In this document: piece after piece, positions 41,211 to 50,357 of the stretch
Layout: the number at the start of each line of letters is the position of its first letter
Numbering within the stretch: the first letter of the stretch is position 1
Assembly: GCF_011303755.1 (NCBI RefSeq)
Contig: NZ_CP049885.1
Location: 1,532,001 to 1,596,000, forward strand
DNA: 64,000 nucleotides
Reading direction: 5' to 3'
From: Acidovorax sp. HDW3
Lineage (GTDB): Bacteria; Pseudomonadota; Gammaproteobacteria; Burkholderiales; Burkholderiaceae_C
Program-made: the position numbers and the translations under genes
Notes under the pieces: model-generated
What the model was told of the DNA's origin: nothing
The model's input: the letters and a program-made list of their open reading frames with translations, nothing else
The model's database searches: none

Positions 41211-44114
41211 ATGAACGCCCCTGCCGCCCTGCCCCTGTCCGCGCTGGAAAACCCCGGCGAATTCATCCCCCGCCACATCGGCATCGACGCCGCCGATGAG
41301 GCGCACATGCTCAGCGTGATTGGCGAAGCCACGCGGCGCGCCCTGGTGGCCTCCATCGTGCCGCGCTCCATCGCCCGCGAGCGCGCCATGGACCTGCCCC
41401 CCGCCTGCACCGAGGCCGACGCGCTGGCCGAACTCAAGGCCATCGCCGCCAAGAACCAGGTCAAGAAGAGCTTCATCGGCCAGGGCTACTACGGCACGCA
41501 CACCCCCGGCGTCATCCTGCGCAACATCCTGGAAAACCCCGCCTGGTACACCGCCTACACGCCCTACCAGGCCGAAATCAGCCAGGGCCGCATGGAGGCG
41601 CTGGTCAACTTCCAGACCATGGTCACCGACCTGACCGGCATGGACATCGCCAACGCCTCCATGCTCGACGAAGCCACCGCCGCCGCCGAAGCCATGACGC
41701 TGGCGCGCCGCTCCGTCAAGGCCCGGGGCAACGTCTTCATCGTCTCGGGCGACTGCCACCCGCAGACCATCGAGGTGATCCAGACCCGCGCCGCGCCGCT
41801 GGGCTTCACCGTCAAGGTCATCCGCTCGGCCGACGAATGGATCGCCGCCATCCACAGCGACGACTACTTTGCCGCGCTCAACCAATACCCAGGCTCGACC
41901 GGCTGGCTGGCCGACTGGCAGCAAAGCGCCGACCTCATCCACGCCAAGGGCGCAGCCTTCATCCTCGCCGCTGACCTGCTGGCGCTCACCCTGCTCAAGG
42001 CCCCCGGCGAAATGGGCGCGGACATCGTCGTCGGCACCACCCAGCGTTTTGGTATGCCCATGGGCGCGGGCGGCCCGCACGCTGGCTACATGGCCTGCCA
42101 GGATGCGTTCAAACGCTCCATGCCCGGCCGCCTGGTGGGCGTGAGCGTGGACGCGCACGGCGCGCCCGCCTACCGCCTGGCGCTGCAAACGCGCGAGCAA
42201 CACATCCGCCGCGAAAAAGCCACCTCCAACATCTGCACCGCGCAGGTGCTGCCCGCAGTGATTGCCAGCATGTACGCCGTGTACCACGGCCCGCAGGGCC
42301 TGGTGCGCATCGCCCAGCGCGTGGCGCGCCTGACTGCCATCCTGGCCGCAGGCGTGCAGCAAATGGGCCTCAAGCTCTTGCACGCCAGCGCCTTCGACAC
42401 CCTCACCATCGACCTGGGCAGCAGCGAAGCCGCCCAGGCCGCCGTGCAGCGCGCCCTGGCCGCCGGTGCCAACCTGCGCACGTTCCCGGGCGCACAGCGC
42501 AGCCAGTGCGTGGGCATCTCGCTCGACGAAACCAGCACCCGCGCCGACCTGGCCCTGCTCTGGCAGGCCCTGGCGCCCAGCGCCGCCCAGCCCAGCATCG
42601 AAGCGCTGGAAGGCGCCGCCAGCCTCATCCCCGCCAGCCTGCAGCGCAGCAGCAGCTTCCTCACGCACCCGGTGTTCAACACGCACCACTCTGAGACGGC
42701 CATGCTGCGCTACATCCGCGCCTTGAGCGACAAGGACTTGGCGCTCGACCGCAGCATGATCCCGCTGGGCAGTTGCACCATGAAGCTCAACGCCACCAGC
42801 GAGATGATCCCCATCACCTGGCCGGAGTTTGCCCACATCCACCCCTTTGCCCCGGCCCACCAGCTCGCCGGCTACGCCGAGCTCGATGCGCTGCTGCAGC
42901 AGTGGCTGTGCCAGGCCACCGGCTACGCCGGCGTCAGCCTGCAGCCCAACGCCGGCAGCCAGGGCGAATACGCGGGCCTGCTGGCCATCAAGGGCTGGCA
43001 CGAGGCACAGGGCAACGCGCACCGCACCGTCTGCCTGATCCCCAGCAGCGCCCACGGCACCAACCCGGCGAGCGCGCAGATGGTGGGGATGCAGGTCGTG
43101 GTCACCAAGTGCGACGAGAACGGCAACGTCGATATGCAGGACTTGCAGGCCCAGTGCGAAAAGCACAGCCAGAATCTGGCCTGCGTGATGATCACCTACC
43201 CCAGCACGCACGGCGTGTTTGAAACCCAGGTCAAGGAGCTGTGCCAGATCGTGCACCGCCATGGTGGCCGCGTGTACGTGGACGGCGCGAACATGAACGC
43301 CCTGGTCGGCGTGGCCGCGCCCGGTGAGTTTGGCGGCGACGTCAGCCACCTGAACCTGCACAAGACCTTCTGCATCCCCCACGGCGGCGGCGGCCCGGGC
43401 GTGGGCCCGGTGTGCGTCGTTGAAGACCTGGTGCCCTTCCTGCCCGGCCACGCCACGGCGGGCAACGTCGGCAAGACAGGGGCCGTGAGCGCAGCCCCCC
43501 TGGGCAACGCCGCCGTGCTGCCCATCAGCTGGATGTACATCCGCATGATGGGTGCCGAGGGCCTGACGGCGGCCACCGAAGTGGCGATTTTGAGCGCCAA
43601 CTACATCAGCGCGCGCCTGAAGGACCACTACCCCACGCTGTACGCATCCGCCAACGGCCACGTCGCGCACGAGTGCATTCTGGACCTGCGCCAGTTGAAG
43701 GAAACCAGCGGCGTGATGGCCGAAGACGTCGCCAAGCGCCTGATCGACTACGGCTTCCATGCCCCCACGTTGAGTTTCCCGGTGGCCAACACGCTGATGG
43801 TGGAACCCACCGAAAGCGAAGACCTGGCCGAACTGGAACGCTTCATCGCCGCCATGATCGCCATCCGCGAAGAAATCCGCCAAGTGGAAAACGGAATCTG
43901 GCCGCAGGACGACAACCCCCTGAAAAACGCCCCGCACACCGCCGCCACCCTGCTGGCCCAGGACTGGAGCCACCCCTACACGCGCGAAGCCGCCGCCTAC
44001 CCGGTGGCCAGCCTGCGCCAGTCCAAATACTGGGCCCCCGTGGGCCGGGTGGACAACGTGTATGGCGACCGCAACCTGTTTTGCAGCTGCGTGCCGGTGA
44101 GTGAGCTGGAATAA
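41211..44114 (+). CDS. gcvP: GcvP, glycine dehydrogenase (P protein)
   Basis: PLP decarboxylase of the glycine cleavage system, here the single-chain form of 967 aa. The N-terminal half contains [19 protein letters not shown] and [15 protein letters not shown]. The C-terminal half has the PLP lysine in [19 protein letters not shown] and the glycine-rich GPHAGYMA loop. Third gene of gcvTHP, followed by a strong terminator. Confidence 0.97.
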   Translation: MNAPAALPLSALENPGEFIPRHIGIDAADEAHMLSVIGEATRRALVASIVPRSIARERAMDLPPACTEADALAELKAIAAKNQVKKSFIGQGYYGTHTPGVILRNILENPAWYTAYTPYQAEISQGRMEALVNFQTMVTDLTGMDIANASMLDEATAAAEAMTLARRSVKARGNVFIVSGDCHPQTIEVIQTRAAPLGFTVKVIRSADEWIAAIHSDDYFAALNQYPGSTGWLADWQQSADLIHAKGAAFILAADLLALTLLKAPGEMGADIVVGTTQRFGMPMGAGGPHAGYMACQDAFKRSMPGRLVGVSVDAHGAPAYRLALQTREQHIRREKATSNICTAQVLPAVIASMYAVYHGPQGLVRIAQRVARLTAILAAGVQQMGLKLLHASAFDTLTIDLGSSEAAQAAVQRALAAGANLRTFPGAQRSQCVGISLDETSTRADLALLWQALAPSAAQPSIEALEGAASLIPASLQRSSSFLTHPVFNTHHSETAMLRYIRALSDKDLALDRSMIPLGSCTMKLNATSEMIPITWPEFAHIHPFAPAHQLAGYAELDALLQQWLCQATGYAGVSLQPNAGSQGEYAGLLAIKGWHEAQGNAHRTVCLIPSSAHGTNPASAQMVGMQVVVTKCDENGNVDMQDLQAQCEKHSQNLACVMITYPSTHGVFETQVKELCQIVHRHGGRVYVDGANMNALVGVAAPGEFGGDVSHLNLHKTFCIPHGGGGPGVGPVCVVEDLVPFLPGHATAGNVGKTGAVSAAPLGNAAVLPISWMYIRMMGAEGLTAATEVAILSANYISARLKDHYPTLYASANGHVAHECILDLRQLKETSGVMAEDVAKRLIDYGFHAPTLSFPVANTLMVEPTESEDLAELERFIAAMIAIREEIRQVENGIWPQDDNPLKNAPHTAATLLAQDWSHPYTREAAAYPVASLRQSKYWAPVGRVDNVYGDRNLFCSCVPVSELE

Positions 44115-44146
44115 CGCGGAAATCGCACGGGGCATTTCACCCGAAA

Positions 44147-44178
44147 AAAACAAAGGCCCGGAAACGGGCCTTTGTTTT
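44147..44178 (+). terminator. Terminator after gcvP
   Basis: AACAAAGGCCCG and CGGGCCTTTGTT pair exactly around GAAA, with an A-run before and T-rich sequence after. Bidirectional: it also ends intI transcription. Confidence 0.88.
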
Positions 44179-44192
44179 GAACACAGCGCGAC

Positions 44193-45239
44193 TCACAAGG
44201 CATCGAGCGGGCTCAAAATTCCCCGCCCACCCTTGTTCAGCACATGGGTGTAAATCATGGTGGTGCTGACATCGGCATGGCCGAGTAATTCTTGCACCGT
44301 GCGAATATCGTAGCCCGCCTGCAGCAAATGCGTGGCAAAGGAATGGCGCAGCACATGGGGCGACACCGGCTTGGCAATCTCCGCCCGCCGCGCCGCCTCG
44401 CGCACACCGCGCTGCACCGACTCAGGATATACGTGGTGGCGCCGCTCCAATAACTCTCCGGTACGCACATCCGGGCGCGGATCGGTGGAGCGCACGGGCG
44501 ACGGAAACACCCATTGCCATGCCCAAGCCTGGTCTGCATTGGGGTATTTGACCGCCAGCGCATGGGGCAACAACACCCGCCCCAGGCCTGCAGCCAAATC
44601 CTTTTCATGCAGCGCCCGCGCCTTTTGCAACTGCGCCTGCAGTGGGGCAATTAAATTTTCAGGCAACACCGTCACACGGTCTTTATTGCCCTTGCCCTCG
44701 CGCACCGTGATTTCACGGCGGGCAAACTCCACATCCTTCACACGCAGGCGAAGCGCCTCCATCAAGCGCAAGCCCGTGCCATACATGAGCTGAATCACCA
44801 GCCCCGGCGTGCCCTCGGTATGCATCAGCAGAGAACGCACCTCAGCCGGAGTCAACACCACCGGCAAACGCTTGGGACGCTTGGCCTGTATGACCTCATC
44901 GAGCCAGGGCAAATCCATCCCCAGCACCTGTTTGTACAAATACAACAACGCCGCCTTGGCCTGGTTTTGCGTGGAAGCAGCCACATGGCGCTCCACCGCC
45001 AAATAGCTCAAAAACGCCTCCACCTCCGCCGCCCCCATATCCTGTGGATGGCGTTTGCGATGGAACAAAATAAAGCGCCGCGCCCAGTCCACATAAGCCT
45101 CTTCCGTACGTATGCTGTAGTGCCGCGTACGCAGGTGGATGCGCATCCGATCGAGCAACTTGGGCGGCGGTGCAGTACCCTCCACTTCCGGCTGGCCGGA
45201 CGGCGCAGGGGCAGAGCGTGGAGGCAGCGTCATCCGCAA
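44193..45239 (-). CDS. intI: Integron integrase
   Basis: Tyrosine recombinase that inserts and excises cassettes at attI/attC. The 348-aa protein has the catalytic set R158 ([13 protein letters not shown]), K183/K186 (EGKGNKDRV), H295-x-x-R298 ([12 protein letters not shown]), H321 ([10 protein letters not shown]) and Y330 (MIYTHVL). The IntI-specific insertion is present at about residues 225-265 ([17 protein letters not shown]), which separates integron integrases from phage and Xer types. All catalytic residues are intact, so it could be active. Transcribed away from the cassettes. I see no clear LexA box upstream. Confidence 0.95.
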   Translation of the reverse strand: MRMTLPPRSAPAPSGQPEVEGTAPPPKLLDRMRIHLRTRHYSIRTEEAYVDWARRFILFHRKRHPQDMGAAEVEAFLSYLAVERHVAASTQNQAKAALLYLYKQVLGMDLPWLDEVIQAKRPKRLPVVLTPAEVRSLLMHTEGTPGLVIQLMYGTGLRLMEALRLRVKDVEFARREITVREGKGNKDRVTVLPENLIAPLQAQLQKARALHEKDLAAGLGRVLLPHALAVKYPNADQAWAWQWVFPSPVRSTDPRPDVRTGELLERRHHVYPESVQRGVREAARRAEIAKPVSPHVLRHSFATHLLQAGYDIRTVQELLGHADVSTTMIYTHVLNKGGRGILSPLDAL

Positions 45240-45279
45240 AATTTTAGGCTTGGCTAAACGCCATAATCAGAGGGTTTCA

Positions 45280-45354
45280 CTCTAGATGTTGCAAAATGTG
45301 TTGCGTTACCCGACTTCTTCCGCTAGGATGCGGATCGTCTATTTCTAGTTAGTC
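45280..45354 (+). other. Probable attI site
   Basis: The 75 bp between intI and the first cassette end at the core GTTAGTC (45348-45354), where the first cassette joins. Its upstream part (ATGTTGCAAAATGTGTTGCG) is unlike the attC consensus, as expected of attI. The outer limit is approximate. Confidence 0.7.
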
Positions 45355-45667
45355 CCGCAGAGAAACCGCTTTATTTGGCCCATGCTTATTCCAACGGCAT
45401 TTAGTTTCTCAGGTGTTATGCAGCGCCTTGCTGGCCGTTTGTCCGGGCTTCGCCTGCATTTGCTGCGCCAGTTTTCAGCATTTTTGGCCGCTGGCCCTTG
45501 CGTAGCAAGCGCGAGCAGCTATTATTTTGCAAGCGTTGCGCCGCCTCGGTGGCGCTTTGCTTTCTCCCAGTTCGCGCCCGTCGTCAAAGTGGGGTTTCCC
45601 GTTTTGGCCATCGGGTCTAACTTTTCATCGCAGCCGACCGGCTACGCCGTCGGCTGAATTCAGGGCG
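45349..45667 (+). repeat. Cassette 1: repeated-family copy
   Basis: First cassette of the array and a member of the 320-bp repeated family. It carries an open frame (45382-45657, 91 aa, MLIPTAFSFSGVMQRLAGR...) that ends inside its own attC; no ribosome binding site precedes the ATG. Contains CGCGAGCAGCTATTATTTTG, a one-base variant of the repeat core. Being next to attI suggests it was the last cassette acquired. Confidence 0.85.
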
Positions 45668-45673
45668 TTAGCC
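45615..45673 (+). repeat. attC1 (type A)
   Basis: R'' GTCTAAC to R' GTTAGCC, 59 bp, with inner arms CAGCCGAC and GTCGGCTG. Confidence 0.9.
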
Positions 45674-45690
45674 AGTCAACAGGAGAGAAT

Positions 45691-45981
45691 GTGTTCCGTA
45701 TCCTTCTCATTGCTCTGCTCGCCTTTGGCGTTTGGAAGGGCTATGAAAAATACCAATCTCAACGCCCAGCACAGCAATTTCAAGAAATTGATATTTCAAG
45801 TGGTTCTTCCAGGAGAAACCGAAGCATTGATCTAACACCAAAATTTCAGTGCGATGGACGAACCCATTGCTCTCAAATGACTTCTTGTGAAGAAGCCACC
45901 TTCTTTCTTAAAAATTGCCCGGGCACAAAAATGGACGGGAACAATGATGGTGTCCCGTGCGAGCAGCAGTGGTGCAAATAA
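45691..45981 (+). CDS. Cassette 2: excalibur calcium-binding domain protein
   Basis: 96 aa, GTG start at 45691 with AGGAGAG just upstream. An N-terminal hydrophobic segment (MFRILLIALLAFGVWKGYEK) can act as signal or membrane anchor. The C-terminal part is an excalibur domain, recognised by the DGNNDGVPCEQQWC end with its EF-hand-like Asp pattern and paired cysteines (CDGRTHCSQMTSCEEA). Probably exported; function of the family is unclear. A second excalibur cassette follows two cassettes later. Confidence 0.8.
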   Translation: MFRILLIALLAFGVWKGYEKYQSQRPAQQFQEIDISSGSSRRNRSIDLTPKFQCDGRTHCSQMTSCEEATFFLKNCPGTKMDGNNDGVPCEQQWCK

Positions 45982-45994
45982 ATCAAGCCATTGG

Positions 45995-46053
45995 GGCTAA
46001 CAATTCGTCGCAGCCGACCGCCTACGGCGGCGGCTGAACTCAGGGCGTTAGAC
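45995..46053 (+). repeat. attC2 (type A)
   Basis: R'' GGCTAAC to R' GTTAGAC, 59 bp, inner arms CAGCCGACCGCC and GGCGGCGGCTG. Confidence 0.88.
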
Positions 46054-46100
46054 ACCGCGAGCAAAAAATTTGCCCTGAATGAACCATCCTAAAAAAAGCC

Positions 46101-47381
46101 ATGAGCGAAAAACTTACAGTAAGCAACTTTTTGTTAATCAAGAAGGCTTCGTTGGACATCAAACAAATCAACATTGTTATTGGCCCTCAGGCAAATGGCA
46201 AAAGCTTACTTGCCAAACTACTTCACTTTTTCAAAACCATAAATATAGATTTCTTCGAAGGTGTACGGCTTGGAAAATCAAAACGAGATTTTGATAAAGG
46301 CATACTTACCACCTTTGAAAAGAATTTCCCAAGGTACGCCTGGGAAGGAAGTTCATTTTCCATTGGCTATGAGTTCAATGAAATTTCAATAATAGTTTTC
46401 GGCAGGAAAAATTCTTCCGGCAAAACAAGCCTAAGCATCGATTACTCACCTCTACTGGCCAAACTATTTACAAGCAAGAAAAAGATTTATGCCAAACATT
46501 TGATAGAGGCGAAGGCACAAGAGAAACCGGGGCGGCAGCAAGTTGCGCACACGGAATCTCAAGTATTTTATGAGCACGTAATCGAGCCCCTTCGAAATGA
46601 AGGGTACTCGCCATTCTTTTCAAGCCCAATATTTATCCCCGCAACCAGGTCGTTTTTCGCCAACCTTCAAAAAAACATCTTTACGTTCTTGGCTTCCAAC
46701 CTCGATATTGACCCATACCTTAAGGAGTTTGGGAGCCTCTACGAAAACTCAAAAAGATGGTACAAAGATGGATATCTAAACAAAGATAACAAAGAACTCA
46801 CGGCGGAAATATACAGCGCCGTCGAATCTATCATATCTGGCGACTACGAGTATCATGATGAGCAAGACTGGATCGTAAACAAAGGTCGCAGAATAAATCT
46901 AGCAAATGCCTCATCCGGTCAGCAAGAAGCACTCCCCATGCTGCTATCACTGTGTGTTTGGCCAATTTTACGAAAGCATCAACCCGGAAACATGTGCTTT
47001 ATCGAAGAGCCTGAAGCGCATCTATTCCCCACATCGCAAGGTCATATTGTCTCAATATTATCAATTTTGTACGCAAGAGTTGGAACAAACTTCTTTGTCA
47101 CAACCCATAGCCCTTACATAATATCCGCACTAAACAACTTCATTCTAGCCGCGGACAAAATTAAAGACAGAACATTAACCACAAAGGAATTTACGAAGCT
47201 AAATGGCTCCGGACTACCCATTAAGTTCGAAGATGTAGCCGCGTACTCGATGAGTAATGGTGAAGCAACATCAATTAGCGATCTTGAGTACCGCATAATA
47301 GGCGCTGACATGCTCGACGGCATCTCGGAGCACTTCGAATCAGTGATGAATGAAATGCTCACTCGGGGGGTGCAGCAATGA
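46101..47381 (+). CDS. Cassette 3 gene A: AAA/OLD-like ATPase
   Basis: 426-aa ATPase of the SMC/OLD-like AAA type. It has Walker A GPQANGKS at residues 28-35, an ABC-like signature NASSGQQEALPML at 269-281, Walker B MCFIEEPEAHLFP at 298-310 with the double Glu, and a His switch in TTHSPYII (H336). There is no C-terminal TOPRIM domain as in OLD nucleases. The frame is AT-rich compared with the chromosome. The last 4 nt overlap the start of gene B (ATGA), so the two are expressed together. This architecture is common in anti-phage systems, but the role here is inference. Confidence 0.85.
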   Translation: MSEKLTVSNFLLIKKASLDIKQINIVIGPQANGKSLLAKLLHFFKTINIDFFEGVRLGKSKRDFDKGILTTFEKNFPRYAWEGSSFSIGYEFNEISIIVFGRKNSSGKTSLSIDYSPLLAKLFTSKKKIYAKHLIEAKAQEKPGRQQVAHTESQVFYEHVIEPLRNEGYSPFFSSPIFIPATRSFFANLQKNIFTFLASNLDIDPYLKEFGSLYENSKRWYKDGYLNKDNKELTAEIYSAVESIISGDYEYHDEQDWIVNKGRRINLANASSGQQEALPMLLSLCVWPILRKHQPGNMCFIEEPEAHLFPTSQGHIVSILSILYARVGTNFFVTTHSPYIISALNNFILAADKIKDRTLTTKEFTKLNGSGLPIKFEDVAAYSMSNGEATSISDLEYRIIGADMLDGISEHFESVMNEMLTRGVQQ

Positions 47382-47800
47382 ACTACGACAAATGCACTAT
47401 AGCAACCCGGGATTCGACTGTCGTCTTAAAGGAAAACAGAAGCAAATTTGAGATTCACAACAAGGCCAAACAAAAAATCCACAAAATAAAAGTGGACGGC
47501 TGCCTTATTGGCAACGAGCATGAGAAATGCGACTGGATTGTAACCACCGAAGACGCAGATAAAAAGCGCGCCCTTTTTATTGAACTGAAAGGTTGCCAGT
47601 TGGATAAAGCTATCTCGCAACTCAGAACCACCCTGCAACTGACCGCCGAACGTTTCAAACATCACGAAAAAGAATGCTATGCCGTAACGACACGAGTCCC
47701 CAAACACGGTACATCAGTCAGGAAACTTGCACTTGATTTTTTCAATAAAACGAATAGTCCACTGAGCGTAAAGAATGAAATATGCAGCATCCATCTGTAA
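47378..47800 (+). CDS. Cassette 3 gene B: small PD-(D/E)xK nuclease-like protein
   Basis: 140-aa protein coupled to the ATPase by a 4-nt overlap. It has the pattern of a restriction-type nuclease core: CDWIVTTED (Asp 52) followed by ALFIELKG (Glu 69-x-Lys 71) and a helix with a Gln (DKAISQLRTTLQL). I have no named family for it. The likely role is DNA or RNA cleavage triggered by the ATPase partner. Only three motif residues support the nuclease call. Confidence 0.6.
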   Translation: MNYDKCTIATRDSTVVLKENRSKFEIHNKAKQKIHKIKVDGCLIGNEHEKCDWIVTTEDADKKRALFIELKGCQLDKAISQLRTTLQLTAERFKHHEKECYAVTTRVPKHGTSVRKLALDFFNKTNSPLSVKNEICSIHL

Positions 47801-47817
47801 ATGATCGGCACAACGAC

Positions 47818-47884
47818 GTCTAACTGGCGGTTCAACGCGGACAAAAATGCTTCGCATTTTTGCTGATTAACCTTGACGTTAGCC
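47818..47884 (+). repeat. attC3 (minor type)
   Basis: R'' GTCTAAC to R' GTTAGCC, 67 bp. The interior differs from types A and B: TTCAACGCGGAC and a tip hairpin AAAAATGC/GCATTTTT. Confidence 0.85.
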
Positions 47885-47901
47885 TTTTATCCAGGAGTGT
47901 T

Positions 47902-48099
47902 ATGAAGTACGCAAAACAAGTTTTTTTTATTTTTATTGCAATAGCACTGACCGCTTGCGGTGGTGGGGGAAGTGATGATGCGGATTGCTCAGATTTCGCA
48001 TACCAACAAGACGCTCAAGCATGGCATAAAAGTAATCCAGGCTCAGATCTGGATGCTGATAATGATGGAATTGCTTGCGAACATCTCCCTCGTCGTTAA
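47902..48099 (+). CDS. Cassette 4: excalibur-domain lipoprotein
   Basis: 65-aa predicted lipoprotein, ATG at 47902 with CCAGGAG upstream. The lipobox is ALTAC ([16 protein letters not shown]) with the Cys followed by a Gly-rich linker. The rest is an excalibur motif, [13 protein letters not shown], with a Cys pair ([13 protein letters not shown]). A second excalibur cassette beside cassette 2; the two sequences are only distantly alike. Confidence 0.78.
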   Translation: MKYAKQVFFIFIAIALTACGGGGSDDADCSDFAYQQDAQAWHKSNPGSDLDADNDGIACEHLPRR

Positions 48100-48146
48100 T
48101 TTTATAGCGCTGTGCGTGTGCGCAGCATTTTCGGTTTGGCTGCTGT

Positions 48147-48207
48147 GGCTAACCGGTCAGTCAAGCCGACCCGCCTTCGGCGGGCGGCTTACTTTTGTTC
48201 GTTAGTC
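48147..48207 (+). repeat. attC4 (type B)
   Basis: R'' GGCTAAC to R' GTTAGTC, 61 bp, inner arms AAGCCGACCCGCC and GGCGGGCGGCTT. Confidence 0.88.
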
Positions 48208-48520
48208 CCGCATAGAAACCGTTTTATTTGGCCCATGCTTATTTCAACGGCATTCAGTTTCTCCGGCGTTATTCAGTGCCTGGTTTGCCGTTTCTCCGGG
48301 CTGCGCCTGCATTCGCTGCGCCAGTTTTCAGCCTTTTTGGCCGCCTACCCTTGCGCAGCAAGCGCAGCAAGCTATCATTTTGCAAGCGTTGCGCCGCCTC
48401 GGTGGCGCTTCGCTTTTTCGCAGTTCGCGCCCGTCGTCAAGCTGGGGCTTCCCGTTTTGGCTTCCGGGTCTAACTGTTCATCGCAGCCGACCGGCTACGC
48501 CGTCGGCTGAATTCAGGGCG
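48202..48520 (+). repeat. Cassette 5: repeated-family copy
   Basis: Family member, open frame 48235-48510 (91 aa, MLISTAFSFSGVIQ...). The core reads CTTGCGCAGCAAGCGCAGCA, a scrambled form of the hairpin-I sequence. No ribosome site. Confidence 0.85.
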
Positions 48521-48526
48521 TTAGGC
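48468..48526 (+). repeat. attC5 (type A)
   Basis: R'' GTCTAAC to R' GTTAGGC, 59 bp, ending GGCTGAATTCAGGGCGTTAG. Confidence 0.9.
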
Positions 48527-48597
48527 CGCTTACACGCCCCGCTCGGTATTGGGACGCGGCTTAGCACTCACATTTCTAACTCAGCGCCTTTAGCCTC

Positions 48598-49035
48598 ATG
48601 AATCGCACCATAACTCTCCAAAGCGCACTGTTTGCAGTTCTTATTGCGATTAGCGGGTGTACATCCTTAGGACACGAATCACGATCCACACCCCAACTTA
48701 CTAGAGAAGTACCTGAATCACAGACGCGCATAGTCCTAATGCAGAGCACTGGCTCACTGCCAGTCGCTCTTGAGCGTTTACTAGAGGCTAGAGGCGTGAA
48801 AGTACTGGCACTGCCTGACAACACGACCCGCCGACCCGGCGCCAGATACATGGTAACAGCCACATCTTTTGATCTAGACACTTGCGTACCAGAGGGATCG
48901 CGTCAAATGCACTTCGACATTGTTGTCCTTGACACCATTACAAATCAGCGCGCATTTGTGCTAAACGGAAAGTATGGGTGTCAAACGACAGTTCTCAAGA
49001 GCTTCGAGACATGGCTATTCTCCGGCCTGAAATAA
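48598..49035 (+). CDS. Cassette 6: unknown lipoprotein
   Basis: 145-aa predicted lipoprotein (MNRTITLQSALFAVLIAISG then C; lipobox IAISGC). The mature part has no family I recognise; it contains RIVLMQSTGSLPVALERLLE and a paired-Cys C-terminal region (DTCVPEGSRQM; YGCQTTVL). It may be a small periplasmic sensor or inhibitor, but nothing in the sequence decides. 77 bp of non-coding DNA lie between the previous R' and the start. Confidence 0.7.
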   Translation: MNRTITLQSALFAVLIAISGCTSLGHESRSTPQLTREVPESQTRIVLMQSTGSLPVALERLLEARGVKVLALPDNTTRRPGARYMVTATSFDLDTCVPEGSRQMHFDIVVLDTITNQRAFVLNGKYGCQTTVLKSFETWLFSGLK

Positions 49036-49039
49036 AGCC

Positions 49040-49150
49040 TCCTAACAGGCCGTTGCAGCCGAAAGTCAACGGCTTGCCGCCTTTGGGCCTCCATTTCATT
49101 CTGGCCCAAAGCCGTCAACCCGTTGCCTTCGGCTGAACTTTACGTTAGTC
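49040..49150 (+). repeat. attC6 (long form, 111 bp)
   Basis: R'' TCCTAAC to R' GTTAGTC with a long imperfect hairpin inside (CAGCCGAAAGTCAACGG and CCGTTGCCTTCGGCTG; also TTTGGGCC/GGCCCAAA). Almost twice the length of the other attCs. Confidence 0.82.
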
Positions 49151-49464
49151 CCGCGTAGAAACCCGCTTTATTTAAGCCATGCTTTTTCAAAGGGCATTCA
49201 GTTTCTCAGGCGTTATGCAGCGCCTTGCTGGCCGTTTCTCCGGGCTTCGCCTGCATTCGCTGCGCCAGTTTTCAGCCTTTTTGGCCGCTGGCCCTTGCGT
49301 AGCAAGCGCAAGCAGCTATCATTTTGCAAGCGTTGCGCCGCCTCGGTGGCGCTTTGCCTTCTCGCAGTTCGCGCCCGTCGTCAAGTTGGGGTTACCCGTT
49401 TTGGCCTCTGGGTCTAACTTTTCATCGCAGCCGACCGGCTACGCCGTCGGCTGAATTCAGGGCG
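49145..49464 (+). repeat. Cassette 7: repeated-family copy
   Basis: Family member, open frame 49179-49454 (91 aa, MLFQRAFSFSGVMQ...). It has the common core GCGTAGCAAGCGCAAGCAGC. Confidence 0.87.
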
Positions 49465-49470
49465 TTAGGC
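49412..49470 (+). repeat. attC7 (type A)
   Basis: R'' GTCTAAC to R' GTTAGGC, 59 bp. Confidence 0.9.
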
Positions 49471-49471
49471 G

Positions 49472-49702
49472 TCACACTTCCAGCCCGTGGTTCTTTGCGC
49501 TGCCTTCTAAATGATCGGCGAACGCCTGTTGATCTGCCTTGAGTTCACCCCACCTCGGCACCATTCCGAGCGCGACCTCGGGATGGTTCATCATCCACAC
49601 AATCATCTGATTTACCTGTGTCGGCAAATTGTTATGGGCAACATGAATACGCGAACCGGTTGATGTTTTTGCCTTGTAATCGGCAAGGACGGTTGTTTTC
49701 AT
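49472..49702 (-). CDS. Cassette 8: unknown 76-aa protein, reverse orientation
   Basis: Read opposite to the array. The ATG at 49702 (MKTTVLADYKAKTSTGSRIH) is preceded by AAGGAAG, a good ribosome site, which supports expression. 76 aa, no family recognised. Reverse genes in cassettes usually have their own promoter, as in toxin-antitoxin or small regulator cassettes; which applies here is unknown. Confidence 0.6.
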   Translation of the reverse strand: MKTTVLADYKAKTSTGSRIHVAHNNLPTQVNQMIVWMMNHPEVALGMVPRWGELKADQQAFADHLEGSAKNHGLEV

Positions 49703-49728
49703 CGTGCGCTTCCTTGTATCAAAATAAG

Positions 49729-49787
49729 GCCTAACCTTTCATTCCAGCCGACCGCCTTCGGCGTCGGCTGAATTCGTGGCGTTAGGT
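49729..49787 (+). repeat. attC8 (type A)
   Basis: R'' GCCTAAC to R' GTTAGGT, 59 bp. Reads CCAGCCGACC instead of GCAGCCGACC. Its R' also holds the stop codon of the minus-strand gene in cassette 9. Confidence 0.88.
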
Positions 49788-49961
49788 GTAATCACCGTTT
49801 TCATCGAACAGGCTGTAGAACTGCGTAATTTCAGCCCCGCACTTGGGGCACAGTTCCACCTTGTTTTCAAATTTGTTTTTGTCCTTCACGAGCGCTTTGC
49901 ACTCGCTGCATTCCCATTTGATAGTCCCGTCACCTTCTTCAATCATCGTCATTTCTGCCAT
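49782..49961 (-). CDS. Cassette 9: small zinc-ribbon protein, reverse orientation
   Basis: A 59-aa protein starting MAEMTMIEEGDGTIKWECSE. Two CxxC knuckles (CSEC, CPKC) about 17 residues apart predict a zinc ribbon or rubredoxin-like fold. The stop codon TAA is made from the R' core at the left end (TTA at 49782-49784), so the gene fills the cassette from end to end. No clear ribosome binding site is visible. A nucleic-acid-binding or metal role is possible. Confidence 0.68.
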   Translation of the reverse strand: MAEMTMIEEGDGTIKWECSECKALVKDKNKFENKVELCPKCGAEITQFYSLFDENGDYT

Positions 49962-49974
49962 TTCAATCCCCTAT

Positions 49975-50037
49975 GCCTAACATTTGCGTCAACGCGGACG
50001 CTCCGCAAGCTACGCGCCGGTTACGCCAGCGTTAGTC
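49975..50037 (+). repeat. attC9 (minor type)
   Basis: R'' GCCTAAC to R' GTTAGTC, 63 bp; interior GCGTCAACGCGGACGC and a CCGGTTACGCCAGC arm, unlike types A and B. Confidence 0.85.
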
Positions 50038-50351
50038 CCGCATAGAAAACCGCTTTATTCAGCCCATGCTTTTTCAAACGGCATTCAGTTTCTCAGGCGT
50101 TATTCAGCGCCTTGCGTGCCGTTTTTCCGGGCTTCGCCTGCGGGCCGCTTGCTTGTTTCAAGCTTTTTTGGCCGCTGGCCCTTGCGTAGCAAGCGCAAGC
50201 AGCTATCATTTTGCAAGCGTTGTGCCGCCTCAGTGGCGCTTTGCTTTTTCGCAGTTCGCACCCGTCGCCAAGCTGGGGTTACCCGTTTTGGCTTCCGGGT
50301 CTAACTGTTCGTCGCAGCCGACCGCCTACGGCGTCGGCTGAACTCAGGGCG
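50032..50351 (+). repeat. Cassette 10: repeated-family copy
   Basis: Family member, open frame 50066-50341 (91 aa). It shares the CGGGCCGCTTGCTTGTTTCA segment with cassette 24 (GGGCAGTTTGCTTGTTTCA) instead of CATTCGCTGCGCCAG, so two sub-lineages exist. Confidence 0.85.
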
Positions 50352-50357
50352 TTAGTG
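50299..50357 (+). repeat. attC10 (type A)
   Basis: R'' GTCTAAC to R' GTTAGTG, 59 bp. Confidence 0.9.

Noticed and set aside
45240..45348. LexA (SOS) box in the intI promoter
   Set aside because: No CTG-N10-CAG palindrome could be found between intI and attI.
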